A DNA stretch of 64,000 bases from Dermanyssus gallinae (taxonomy: Eukaryota > Arthropoda > Arachnida > Mesostigmata > Dermanyssidae), in NCBI GenBank assembly GCA_003439945.1, contig QVRM01005202.1:822001-886000 (forward strand). The letters run 5' to 3'. A program made the position numbers and the translations under genes. Under the pieces are notes generated by a model. That model did no database searches. It had not been told where the DNA came from and worked only from the letters and a program-made list of their open reading frames with translations. The stretch's first letter is position 1, and each line of letters opens with the position of its first letter. Below are positions 23,301 through 34,800 of this stretch, in pieces.

Positions 23301-26300
23301 CCTGAATGGCATACTTAAGAGGTGCAGTTCAAGCTAATCAAATAAAGGATATAAACCGGTGCATGCTCACCAAGCAATTGAGCAGTCATAAGCTGACGGA
23401 CCTGCGGCTCTGTCGCACTGTGCATGCTCTTTTGCCGGCGGTGGACCAGGTACAGGTAAGGCGTGGCGTATTCCGCCTTCGCCTTCTTTGTCAAACTATT
23501 GCCGCCTTAACGGTCTCCTTCAGAGCGCTGTTTGATCGACCAATGTCGCCACCCAACCTTATCAGCTCAGACTCGCCCTCAAGAGTACGCAAATCAAGCC
23601 GCCGGGATGGGAGTCTGACGGCGGTCGACCATGCACGCGCAGGCACGCTAGCAATGGAAATAGCCGGAATGCCAAGGCTTTCGCATACCTGAAATTTCAG
23701 TGGTTGTAGATGTGAAACATAGTCCTTCGATTTCTCCGTTCTGAGGCGGCCGGTAAAGCAATGCGAGGTTGGATTTACTTGTGGTGAGCGTTAACCACGA
23801 ACTTCCAGCTCGATACACACATTGCATGAAGGGCAATCTTCCTCGTGGGTAAATTGATTGGTCTAACTCGCCCCCCGTCGGACAGACCTGCCAACGGACG
23901 GAACTCTGGCATCTCATCTAAATGCAGTTAGTTCCAGAGAAAAATTGCCGTCAGAAGAACAATGCCCATATATTTAAACAAACGTTCTGACGTTAGCTCT
24001 ACTGGCCCAGATAAGCCCTCAAAATTCTACGGTAGCTTTTCTGTAAGCGGCGTTGGCATCATGCGGTTCTCTCAGCGGTATTGCAGAGCCAGCAAGCCCT
24101 ATTTCTAGGTAATTTTTTCGCTCTAGACTAACCCAGCGAATCACTGAGCCATCATCGAAGCAAATTCGCGTGCATCACCCACCATACAAAAGGAACACTG
24201 AGCGCACTCACACGAGCTTTTATGGAGCTGCATACGACGCACAACAAGTTGCTGAACGCTGCCATCTTAAATTTGTTGTTGTTCTCTATCGAAGCAACAG
24301 AGTGCACGCGTTCAAACGGGTTATTTAAGATATTCCGTGTTTAGCTAGTTTCTTTGTCGTCAGCCACACTGCCTACCCGAAGCGTCGGCACATGGCATAA
24401 TTCAGCTGCACGAGATCGTCGTTTTAGACAATATAAATGGTAGGTTCGTTAAGATAATATTAAAGAAACGGGCAAAACCACAAGACGCACTATGTCAGTT
24501 TGTCGTTCTCCGATATATATATATATATATATACACCGAGAGACCTTGACAGAGTTTGGCTGGAATATCGATCGCTCGGTCTAGAGCAAACGATATCTAT
24601 TTTGGTAGACTCCAACAGCACATCGTGGGCGGCGTTTAGGTCCGAATGCTTTCATGATAATAAATTAGTTTGACACCAGCATGCTCAGAAATCTATATCA
24701 AGGGCAACCGCGTATGCTAGCCTCACTAGTGTACTCCAGTATATTATTTATTACCAATATGTGTACGTTATACGCACGTGCATTATACATAACGACGCGA
24801 GGCGGTTATTTTTTACCAGTTTTCGTTCTCATACAACATATGTCGTCTCATTCCAAAGATCAGACAATTATACAAAATACATATCATCCCCGAGGTCAAA
24901 GGACAACTATAGATAGCTAATTATAAAGAGCTGCTACTATTAAAGATACCACTAAAGAAGCGGAATCGCCAAGACTAAGAACGTGACGTTAAGAGGTGCA
25001 GATATAGATGTCATTAGAATGCAAGGACCATTGGGAACCTGGATAAGTGTATAATTTAGAGAGAATTAAGAGCCATTGGAATACCTGGATAAATGTATAA
25101 TCACTCCAACTTACGCCTGCAAATCTAAAGAGATATTGCTTCGAAAAAAAACTTTGGAACGTATGCATCGCGCCGGGGTTAAACTCGAGACAGGCTTCAT
25201 CATTGTCCTGTCCGCATGCACGTCACCGCAGTGGTTACAGTCGAAAACAGAAAATCACGGAGTTAAGATCGAGTATGCAGTCAGTGACACTACGACGCTA
25301 TAGTATTAGCAGTCACGTAAATTATCTACGATGATGTAGTTTGCTAGAAGTACAAATAACGTTAGTATAAACGAACAAAACAGCTACAGCTCAACCTTTG
25401 TACAGGATTCCAAATATGCATATAAACAAATTGAGGATAATCACCCATGGCCGATGGTTTGCTCCACAACAGGTAGAGGAGTTCGTCACAACACAACGAC
25501 GTCGGCAAGAGCATGACAATAAGCAAAAGTAGTGCATTGTACATAATAGCGCACCATGCTGATGAAACGCATGCATTTAGTGCAGTGGCCGTGAAAGCTA
25601 ACCATTCGTTCTGGACTAGAGCAGAAATACTATCGTGCAACTGGGGCAGACTTATGGATCCGAGTATCTATACATACTGCGTATAATGTCGCATAAAGCC
25701 TGATGCGGTCGACCATTGTTCTGGGATGCAACGTAGCTATATTGGGTAAAAAGAGGCCCTTTCCTGAAGCAGAGACGGGTTGGATAGCATTAACAGGAAC
25801 CTGACGTTGTTGAATGTTGGTATGCACGTAAGTAGCTCATGTACAGGTGGGAAATCTGCAATGACCATGCTCCTTAATATCAATAGCTATTCAAAGTGAA
25901 TGTTCTACACGTAGAGAAACTCTAAATAAAGCTGACATATGTAGCATAACAAGATGGCAGATTCGAGTCTCAAGAAGACTATTGATCGCACGTCGCCGAT
26001 AATAAACACGTTATTGCTCCTCAATACATATGAGGACGCTACTAGTAGCACTGCAAAGACGGTGACCGCCACCCGCATTGTGCCTCCGGCCTGAAAGCCT
26101 GCCGGATTCTCTGTGAAAAGTTCTAAGGCACTGTGCAATCTGAATACTATTTTATTATGCTTAGTACATACTCTTACACAACACGCATTTATAAAACCTT
26201 AAAAGAATATTGTCTCTTGCAAGCAGTCTACAGCACTAGGCTACGCGTGATGGCCATAACCGTAGAACAACATATAGCACACTACAACACGTCTCTGATG

Positions 26301-26594
26301 TTTTGCTTTGAGGTTTAGTAAACCTGGCACTAGATACGTTTTTAAGATGAGATTGCTAATGACCTGTACATTTAAAGTATATACATATATACCCCGATAA
26401 TTATTTTAATTTTCCTTTGACTGCCCGTAGCTTACGTGAGGAAGTCTGTGATGGAACAAGAAAATTGTCTATCATGTATACGACAAGACTGACTTGCTAG
26501 TGGTGCGCTTTGTGATTGGGATCAATCCATTTTATGGAATAAAACCAGACGAATGCTACGGACTCCTACTGGCATTAATAATTGGAAGTTCAAG

Positions 26595-26628
<34 letters not shown>

Positions 26629-27478
26629 TAATACAGCAAAAAACACTGGATTTGCGATAGAAAGTTATTACAAGTTTGCCAATTTGATAAATTATTTGAC
26701 GGCAAGCATTTCTTCCTTCGAGTATTTAAGAAGACGAGTGCAAAGATTATATAAGTCTCGAAAATGAGGAGTCTTCTAAAATAAGGGTTAAACTGCCGAT
26801 TTTTGGTGCCACAAAATGATTGGAATGATAGGAAATTGAAAAGGCTATTTGCATTAAAGTCGCGAAACTTCATGTCTATCTGGGTGCGAAAGCCAACATC
26901 GTTTCGGCAGAACACAATATGTATATATGCGTATATACGAAAGCATTTAAGAGGGGCTCATCAATCCTAAAGGCCTTACAAGGCAACAGTGAATCGATAT
27001 GACCCTAGCTGAGAAGCGATGAGCGCATCACAAAGAACCGCAAGTCCTTCTCAGAATGGCCTGGATCGAAGCACTACATGAATTTGCCCGCTAATAAGAA
27101 CGGATCGGTGCGCAGGCTACTCAACCGTTACAGCGGTAGGCCGTTTGATAGCTTGCAAAGGTCAAATGCAGTGTCTGCATTTGACCTCTGCAAGCTATCA
27201 ACGTTGCTCAACGTAGCTATCAACAAAGCTATTCACGTTGCCTGAGCGAATATTGCTGCTAGTTTTGTCTTAATTTTAGTAACAGAATACAGTTTTATTG
27301 TGACTCCAGTACGTCTACTGCTAAACGTCTTCTGCCCTTCGCCATATTGATAAAGTGATAAATTCAACATTTATCGTTGGCCTTCGTCTTATTTAGGTTA
27401 GCATTAGCTGTAGGTTCGTCAAGGTCGGTAACGCGCGTAAACAAAGCAGCAAAGGTAGCCTTCAATAAAAAATATATA
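20379..27478. other. intergenic, no supported gene
   Basis: 20.4-20.7 kb is GC-rich and lies upstream of kinase exon 1a, so it probably holds the promoter and 5' UTR. Beyond that, frames of up to 128 codons (such as 23306-23692 plus and 22977-23312 minus) overlap on both strands and show no domain I recognise. Related short sequences at about 21290 and 22092 (AAGAAAGA(T/C)ACCGCTTT, then CATTGGCT) suggest a decayed dispersed repeat. (AT)n at about 24512-24531 and 26597-26627. Confidence 0.5.
27147..27199. repeat. compact hairpin, 25-base arms
   Basis: GATAGCTTGCAAAGGTCAAA followed by TGCAG (27147-27171), loop TGT, then the reverse complement with one mismatch (27175-27199). Shorter than a typical precursor microRNA; may be a recent inverted duplication. 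Confidence 0.85.
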
Positions 27479-27508
27479 TATATACAAAGTCATTCATATC
27501 GTTATGTA

Positions 27509-28796
27509 CAGGTAGTTCAATAAGTTCTTAGAATGAGCTTTTTAGAATTCGAATTTTGGCGCGCTTCCACCGCTATTAGGAACTGCAACTTTTCGACTGC
27601 CAGCAGTCAAAATATTATGGTGATTGGCCGTTGCGATTTCGTTTGATCGCTTTTCCCGTGCAACGTATCGGCGTGATTTTGAAAAATGGGGAAAAAAGAC
27701 TTTCGAGTGGTTATCAAGCATTTTATTTCAAAGGTTGGAATGCGACCTAAGTGAAAACTGAGTTAGACGAGGTGTACGGTGACTCTGCGCCATGTTTTGC
27801 CACTGTTTCCAACTGGATTAATGAGTTAAAAAGAGGTCGCAGGAGCACCGGGATGAACTACGTTCAAAACGCCCAAAAACGGCAACTGATTAGGAAAACG
27901 TGGAAAAAATGCGGAAAATCTTTGCCGCAGATAAGCGAGTGAACATTAGGGAGATAGCGGAGGCCTTGGGGATCAGTTTGGGTAGTGTGCATTTCATCCT
28001 GCACGAAAACTTGAAGATGAAAGAGCTCAGAGAAAAATGACTGCCGCATTTGCTCAACCAAGGCCAAAAAAACGCGCCTGTTTTCGCTTCACAGCGAAAT
28101 TTGGCCAAGATTTCGAACAATCCGTCGGATTTTTGGCGCAGATTCATGACCGTCGATGAAAGCTGGGTCCATCACTACACTCCCGAGACCCAAGAAGCAT
28201 CTTGCCAATGGTGTGCACCTGATGAAGGACCTCCGAAGAGGGTGCGGACAACGGCATTGACCGGAAAGGTGATGGCTACAGTTTTTTAAGACCAACGTAG
28301 AATAATGCTGGTCGACTACCTTGAGAGCGGTAAAACGATCACAGGAGAATATTAGGCAAGACTGTTAGACTGCCTTTAGTAAGAACTCATCGTGAAACGG
28401 CCCGCTTTGCAGAAGAAGGTTGTCCTGTTTCACCAGGACAATGCTCCTGCACACAAGTCCCGGCAAGCATCGGCAAAACTGGCCCAACTGAGGTTCGAAC
28501 TTATTGAACAACCTTCCTATTCTCCAGACCTGGCTCCCTCTGATTATTTCCTCTTCGGACATTTGAAGAATAGTCTCGGTGGAAAGCGTTTTTCTAGCAA
28601 TGAAGAGGTTAAGGCTGCTGTCAATGCCTATTTTCAGTCTAAAGACGCGGAATTCTACTTAAGAGGTATAAAAGCTCTGAAATCTTGGTGGGAAAAGTGT
28701 ATTGAGCATCTCGGGGAGTATATCGAAAAAGATAAATTTAAAAACATGATTTGGAAAATTCTTGGTTTTCATTCTAAGAACTTATTGAACTACCTG
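27509..28796 (+). mobile_element. mariner element, copy B (mosaic)
   Basis: Flanked by TA on both sides, with terminal repeats CAGGTAGTTCAATAAGTTCT at the left and the matching complement at the right. The 5' half shares diagnostic changes with copy C and the 3' half with copy A; the switch lies at about 28000-28022. It is inserted in a foldback repeat whose unoccupied relative lies at about 62880-63500. Confidence 0.93.
27686..28732 (+). pseudogene. mariner transposase, copy B
   Basis: Broken by single-base losses (CATTTTATTTC near 27720; ACCGGGATGA near 27850), a TAA in place of a Gln codon near 27749, TAG near 27890, TGA at 28037, TAA at 28287, TAG near 28353 and TAG near 28377. The catalytic strings [19 protein letters not shown] and [11 protein letters not shown] are still legible. 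The normal terminal stop has become AAA, so the frame runs on past the right inverted repeat to 28931. Confidence 0.9.
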
Positions 28797-29640
28797 TACT
28801 TATTGCGAGGTTTGGTAGAAATCGCCAAGAATTTTTTTTTCCCAATGGAGGGAGGACGCGGAAACGTCTTGTTTAGAAGAAAAAATGAAATTTATAGAAG
28901 TAGTTATTCTGCCTTTTCTTCTCGTACATAGTTGTGCGAAATCTACGTTTGCGGGAGAACCAGTTAACGCATGAAGGAACCGATTAGGCCGGCGTGTTCG
29001 GAGGAAAATTCTGCACAGCTGCACAAGACACCTCACTAGCTTGCGTAGCGAAAAGCTAATAGCCAGGTTGAGGAAAGTCCTGAAAAGTCGATATGTTGTT
29101 ACGTCTTACGTTAACGCTTTTTCGTGAAAAATCGTAAACTTTTTCATTACGACGAAAAATGCATATCCAAAAGAAGTCTCGCACATTAGCAAATTTAATG
29201 CCCGCTATTTTCGTACCAAAGTGATGGTGCTGCGTTACGTAGTTGTCAAGTAACTAAGCTTTTTCGATAGCCATATCGAAACCGAAGACATGCATACTTG
29301 CATAGGGTGTATGAGAAAGTTACGTACATATTTTGAGGGTTGGTGGAACTCGGCAAGAGAATAATTTTTCCTAGTGGAAGGGAGGGCGGAAACGTCTTGG
29401 CAAAATTTTACGGTTCTGAACGTGAAAACTTGCACGTAAAACATAACAACTATGACTGTCGAAAAAGGTTAGTAACTTGAGAACTACGTAACGCAGCACC
29501 ATCTCCTTGGTACGAAAATGGTGGGCATTAAATATGCTATTGCGTGAGACACATAGAAGAATACATTTTTGGTCGTAATGGAATTTTTAACGATTTTTCA
29601 TAAAAACGCGTTAACGTAACAAATTTTTGAGGTTTTCAAT
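28797..29640. mobile_element. foldback repeat, copy 1 (hit by mariner B)
   Basis: The head, from CTTATTGCGAGGTTTGGTAG through GGAAACGTCTTG to AGTAGTTATTCTGCC, is shared with copy 2 at 62.9 kb. A second head-like sequence starts near 29328 (GGAACTCGGCAAGAG, then GGAAACGTCTTGG). Segments 29095-29275 and 29455-29635 are imperfect reverse complements (TTTTCGTACCAAAGTGATGG against CCATCTCCTTGGTACGAAAA), which gives a large stem. No open frame of note, so probably non-autonomous. The left end lies to the left of mariner B (about 27485-27508). Confidence 0.65.
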
Positions 29641-31269
29641 TTTTGCTGCAGCTAGCAAGAAGACGCTCCCCGTATCAACTGCTCGGCTTAACCTAGAACG
29701 CTGAAATTATATCGGCCATGCAACGCCTAAAGATGAATGACGTTTTAAAAACTATTTCATCAAAATCCAGCAGCATCAAAGACATTTTTGAGCGAAACAT
29801 TCAAGTTATTACTCAGTGTCGTATCGGATTGGCTGTAAGCTGCAATTAAGTATGATAAATATTTTTGTCTTTTTTCGACTGACAACTTAAGCGTTATAAA
29901 AACTGTAGTTTATTTTATTAATACCTTTAATTAACCAGGTTTAAAATGAAATTGAAGACGATAGCTTTCTGTGCCATCCAGAGTCGCGCAAAATTACTCC
30001 GGAAGAATCCATTGCCCATACGCCAGTTTCAAAATTTAGTTTTAAAATCGAATGAAATTACTACCTGCTCTAACTACTATGATCGGACGCAGACTAATTT
30101 AAGTCGATGACTAGGAAAAGATAAGGTGGAGTTTAGTGAACATTTCGGCTGCATGACTGAACTCTGACACACAATTAAACCCTATCCAAGTTGGATTGGA
30201 ACAACACTTTGATAATTCATATATTTGTCGTCTGAAAGGCTGAAAACGTTTAGTATTCTCTTTTAGTAAGCTCGAATTTCTTGTTCCGTTCACGGCTGCG
30301 CTTACTTTAAACCACGGAACTGCCTGAGGGCAGATAGCGGTAGATTCGGTGTGTTACAAACATTGATATGGTTTTATATATATTACGCTACGTCGGTAGC
30401 GTTTTCTGTGCAAAAATAGTATATACAAAATCTGAATTAGTTCGAGCTATAGAATAGTCTCAACTCTGTTCAGAAAGACGCTAAGAGTAATTAGAGCAGA
30501 TCGTATGCTCATACCATCCGAAAACCAGCGCATAGATGACAGCACAGTAGAATTTCCAACCAACATGGAATAAGTGCAACTCTATGCGCAGACGGTCGGA
30601 TCAAGAAACCCGATGACGAAACGAGATAATTGCGATTGGCCCTGAAAAAAAACAAATCCGATCGGGGACCAGCAATTTTATTTCGACGGGAGGCTCTCGG
30701 AATGTTTGCGTTAGAGGCTGCCACTCGACATTCAACGAGGAATGCTGAACTGGGCTAATCCTGGATTAGAGAACCCGTTCCCACACGTTCACGCGGATAC
30801 ATTTGTATACTCTAAGGTACCAATATAACAAGGTTATATAAATAAATCTGCATTGTTTTCAAACTAATTCCTAATCGTAGCCTTCCCCATGCTAGCACAA
30901 GTGCGACTGAAATACGTGTGATATTGGTATCAACGTTGGCAGAGCTTCATGATGTAGTTCCTTGCAGCTGAAACACATGCAAGAAGCTTTCAATAATTTG
31001 AGCTCTAGAGATATCCTGTGGGAAATGCATGTAGTTTTCTAGCTGTAAACCAGCGCACATATGCACGTATCCAGTGTGCTGAAAAAGCTGATCCTAGGCC
31101 GACGGGTTGTTATGCTGGTGAAGCAAGTTCAATTGATATATACTGGACGTGAGCTAAAAATAAATGTATAATCATACTACTCCGTAATGGAGAACTAAAT
31201 AAATGTTTGTAATTTGTATGATAAAGTGTAGAGATTATATCCCTTTTAAGGTTAAATTATCATTTACAT
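29641..31269. other. intergenic, nothing recognised
   Basis: Ordinary AT-rich sequence with only short overlapping frames; no repeats shared with the rest of the window were noticed. Confidence 0.45.
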
Positions 31270-31620
31270 TTCGACGTTACTTCAGTCATTTGTTTGTATC
31301 CCTTGAGGCGGTGAATTCATGCATATAAATACACCTTCAAATTGGGTTTTAATTTTTACCAGCTTCACCTTGCTGGGTTCAAACACCGATTTGCGTGAAT
31401 CAAACTGCCTTAGTCTCAAATGTTTTTCTTTCATTTTTGAAAACTGGAAAACGCACGGCGCCACGTCATGCGAGTAAGCTGCTTCAGCAGCTTGGCTTTA
31501 GGTGTGGCGATAAAAAAATCAATGCCTTTAGCCCTGTGGGCTGGCGAGTCGTCGTGGTGAAGGAGCTTTCTAGGTGAGCGCAGTGAAAACTTTTGGTAAG
31601 TATTCTCTAGCATATTAATC
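31270..31620 (-). pseudogene. relic of a second mariner-type transposase
   Basis: On the minus strand one frame reads LLHHDDSPAHRAKGIDFFIA and the adjoining frame reads MAPCVFQFSKMKEKHLRLRQ, then FDSRKSVFEPSKV. These align in order with the HHDNAPAH, APCDFFLFPKMK and RFDS segments I know from irritans/SETMAR-like mariners. The sequence differs from copies A-D, so it is an older or different lineage. It is frameshifted between the two parts and no inverted repeats were found. Confidence 0.55.
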
Positions 31621-33637
31621 GCTTATCACTGTACCACATTTCTCTTCTAGTTCAACAATCTCCACAATTTTACAATTCTGGTGATAAATGTGGCAACGAT
31701 TACATTGCCAGATTTTACCGAGAAATTGGTGACACAGAAAGACGCGCACCTATTTTTGACCTTGTGAAAATCACGAGGTATCTATCAAGCAGAAATTTAT
31801 ATGAGCCAAAGAAGTCGTTAAGCATCTCATGAAAGGAATTCAAGTCCATTCAAAAACCTTCTCTAGCGGGTCATACGTTTGTTTTGAGTTTTCGTCAATC
31901 ATAGCCTTTATATGGGCACAATTTTTCGCAATGTTGTTTTTAGACATACTTCACGAGGTTTGTCGTACCAATTAAAATGACCTGTTTGATTTTTTCGGCA
32001 ATTAATCTACAGATACTTTAATTTAGCACTCGGGGATAAGGATCCGAATCGTTGATTGAAGCTCCTCGAAACAATCGAATGAATTTTATTTTTGCTAAAA
32101 GTAGTTTAAAATCATTGCACACAGCGCAATAGTTGGGTGCGACTGTTCCGCCACCGACATGCTCGTGTTTGCCAGTTTATCCGACCACTGTGAGAAAATC
32201 GACGCGCATTATCTACTCAATCGTCCACAAAGATGGCGTAATCCGGCAGTGTTCTTTTTTAACTCATACTTCGTGGCGACGTGCTCTGAGTTACTGATAC
32301 ATATCTGGCTTCTAATGTACTGATATCGGGTGTGTGGATTTATCTTTGTGTTCGAGCATGTTAGGACTATACTTTAAACGAATTAAGTGTGTAAAATAGA
32401 TTCCGCAAAAGAGCCAGCATGAGGGTGAGGCTCCTTAAACGCTGGAATAAATAGCTTTGAAGGCCTTATATTATTAAAATCCCAAAATATATCGAGCCTC
32501 TGACGTACCTATCCGGGGATCACACACACACCCCGAGTCGGGAAGTAAATGCCACTACGGGGAAAATGCCCAAACTTCCTAGGCCCCTAGTACACGGTAG
32601 TCACAGATCAGGCAGAACTCAAGGTTTGTCAAGGGCATGTTTGGCGTCACCTTTTTCAGCTTAAGGCTTCTGTAATACAACTTGGGATTTATAAGTGCGA
32701 GATTACAAAAATGCTTCTGATCACCCTAACAACGAGTCGCAATGCAATGCGTTCCAAAGCTTAAAGCACAACGCTTAATATAATGAGGCCAGCGGCCAAC
32801 CGTACCGATAGCAACCGGGACAGCTATTATGCAGAGCTAGCCAAAGTATCAAAGAGTTGGAAAAACTGTACGGATGACTAAATACACAGCGTAAATGCGA
32901 TTATTGATCCACCGAAACTAAGAGGGAAGCAAGTATAGAACTAAATAAGAGAAACCTAGATGCATTTGCTTGCATTTTATCGAAAGGCATCAAGACGTCA
33001 TTCTCAGCTCAACGGTACGTCAATCTCGCACTCAAGTTGCATTATTGCCAGCAGCCAGTTTTGCTCACGTCCCAGCCGGAGTTCAATAAGTATATCCCTT
33101 TTAGTAGCAGCAGTGGCGCAGATGGCTCTTACAGGACAATGTTAGTCGCTCAGGAGGGCTACAGCTGATTGGTCATTCACAGACAACGGGGCCGCGTGAC
33201 CTTCGAAGGAGGATCCTACAGAACTCCCTGCCTTTGCTCCCTTCCTCTTTATCTTCCGTTAAATGACATCTGCCAACATATTGTAAGCCTCCTCGTGGCT
33301 CAATGGTCATTGACGCCGGGTAGGCGTGGTACACTATAGGGGAGAAATAGACGCAGAGAGAGAGAGAGAAAGGAAAAGACAGGCTCTCAAGGGTAGGTAG
33401 AGCCGGAAGTGGTTAGGCCAAGCGAGGTGAAATGGGGTTGGGACGGACACTGCAGATAAGTTTGCTGTCGCATCTGTTTGCCTCTATCGGGAGTTCGTAG
33501 TGGAGCCCCATGCGGAGGTCGGGCTACGCCACGCCTGGCTGACCGCCCGTTTAGAGTGATGGGGGACGGACGAACCCCTTCGTGCATGACACGGTATTGA
33601 GTCTACCCTCCGCTCTGCCCTTAAAGCCTAAATTGAG

Positions 33638-33668
<31 letters not shown>

Positions 33669-34259
33669 TCCATACTTCTTTGCACATTAAAGTGATCGCA
33701 CAGTATGTGAGAGAGTCTAGTCGAATATTAGCTACTATTGTTTTGGCATGATCCCTCGAAAAGCCCTAAGTCAAGTTTGATGTTTTTAGACGCACGCGGA
33801 TTTCGAGCAACATAATATTTAATGCAAGATCTGGTTATTCATTGGGTCGGAAAAGTTATATTCATGCCAAAAGATTACAGTTTTTCACAGCAAACGTTTA
33901 ACCTGATAGCAGAAGAATTTCGAGGAGAAAGGTCGTCTCTCGTCGTGCACTCACTTCCTTTAGACATCACGCTCCGAAAACAGAGCGAAACGGAAGCCAC
34001 CCGCGTCACACGAGGCAGCAGCTGGAGCCGCAATAGGAAGTGACCTCACGAGTCGGAGCCGCTTGATTGAGTCGCAAGGGCCTTCCGACTCCACCTGTGG
34101 CGACCTTGCGGAAATCAGAACCCAGACCGAGACCGGCTAAACGGAGCCGAATTTAGGCATCATACGTGTCAGCCACGAGGCATCGCCGGCGACAGAAAAG
34201 ACTATCATCGGGGCATCCGTTAACCCAATAGGCCAACCCTGTGCGACATAATAGCTACA
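31621..34259. other. intergenic, nothing recognised
   Basis: No supported gene. A (GA)n patch near 33354-33371 and (AT)n at about 33639-33666. A fragment near 33295 (GTGGCTCAATGGTCATTGACG) resembles a tRNA A-box region but has no tRNA fold. Confidence 0.45.
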
Positions 34260-34798
34260 CTGTTGGAGCGAAAGGATCATCGACCGTCGAACAAAATCCG
34301 TAGGCGATACACGCTAAGGATTGCGGAACGAAGCTGTGAACGCCCGAAAACACCACTGCCTCTTCTTTCGCAGCAGCCCCTAGAGGACACAGATGTGCTG
34401 ATATTTACTGAAACTTGGTGTACGACATTTCATACCTTTCGGAACGACCTGTCGAGACTACTATCCGTAATCAGCACACAATCTTCGCTGCCGGCCTTGC
34501 TACTCGTTGTAGCAGCTAGGGACGCTCAAGTGGCGGCGTAACAATCCTTTACACTCAGATACTAGGAAAAGTGGCCTTATGGCTAAATTGTGTTTTTCTA
34601 AAACGAGAGAGGGAACACTAACATTATTGCGATGTAGGTACGGCCACAGAGAGTACTGTAGAATTGGTAAAGAAGCATCAAAGCGAGAACGGACCAATCG
34701 GCTAAAATTGTCGGCGACTTTAACGAGGCTTGATGTAGAACAACGACGTCTGTAGATACAATGGTTAATCTGCGATTCTGGGTCACAAATGACTTCAC
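34260..34798 (+). mobile_element. LINE endonuclease relic
   Basis: One frame reads LEDTDVLIFTETWC (about 34380-34420) and, some 300 bases on, KIVGDFNEA just before a stop (about 34705). ETW/ETH and GDFN are successive motifs of the APE-type endonuclease of non-LTR retrotransposons. The intervening reading frame is lost. Mariner copy C is inserted immediately to the right. Confidence 0.5.
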
Positions 34799-34800
34799 TA

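Noticed and set aside
22977..23917. Cluster of 90-128 codon frames on both strands
   Set aside because: No family motif, no consistent splice chain, and strong overlap of frames on opposite strands; could be a decayed element but cannot be assigned.
33285..33330. A-box-like GTGGCTCAATGGTCATTGACG
   Set aside because: No B box at proper distance and no cloverleaf.
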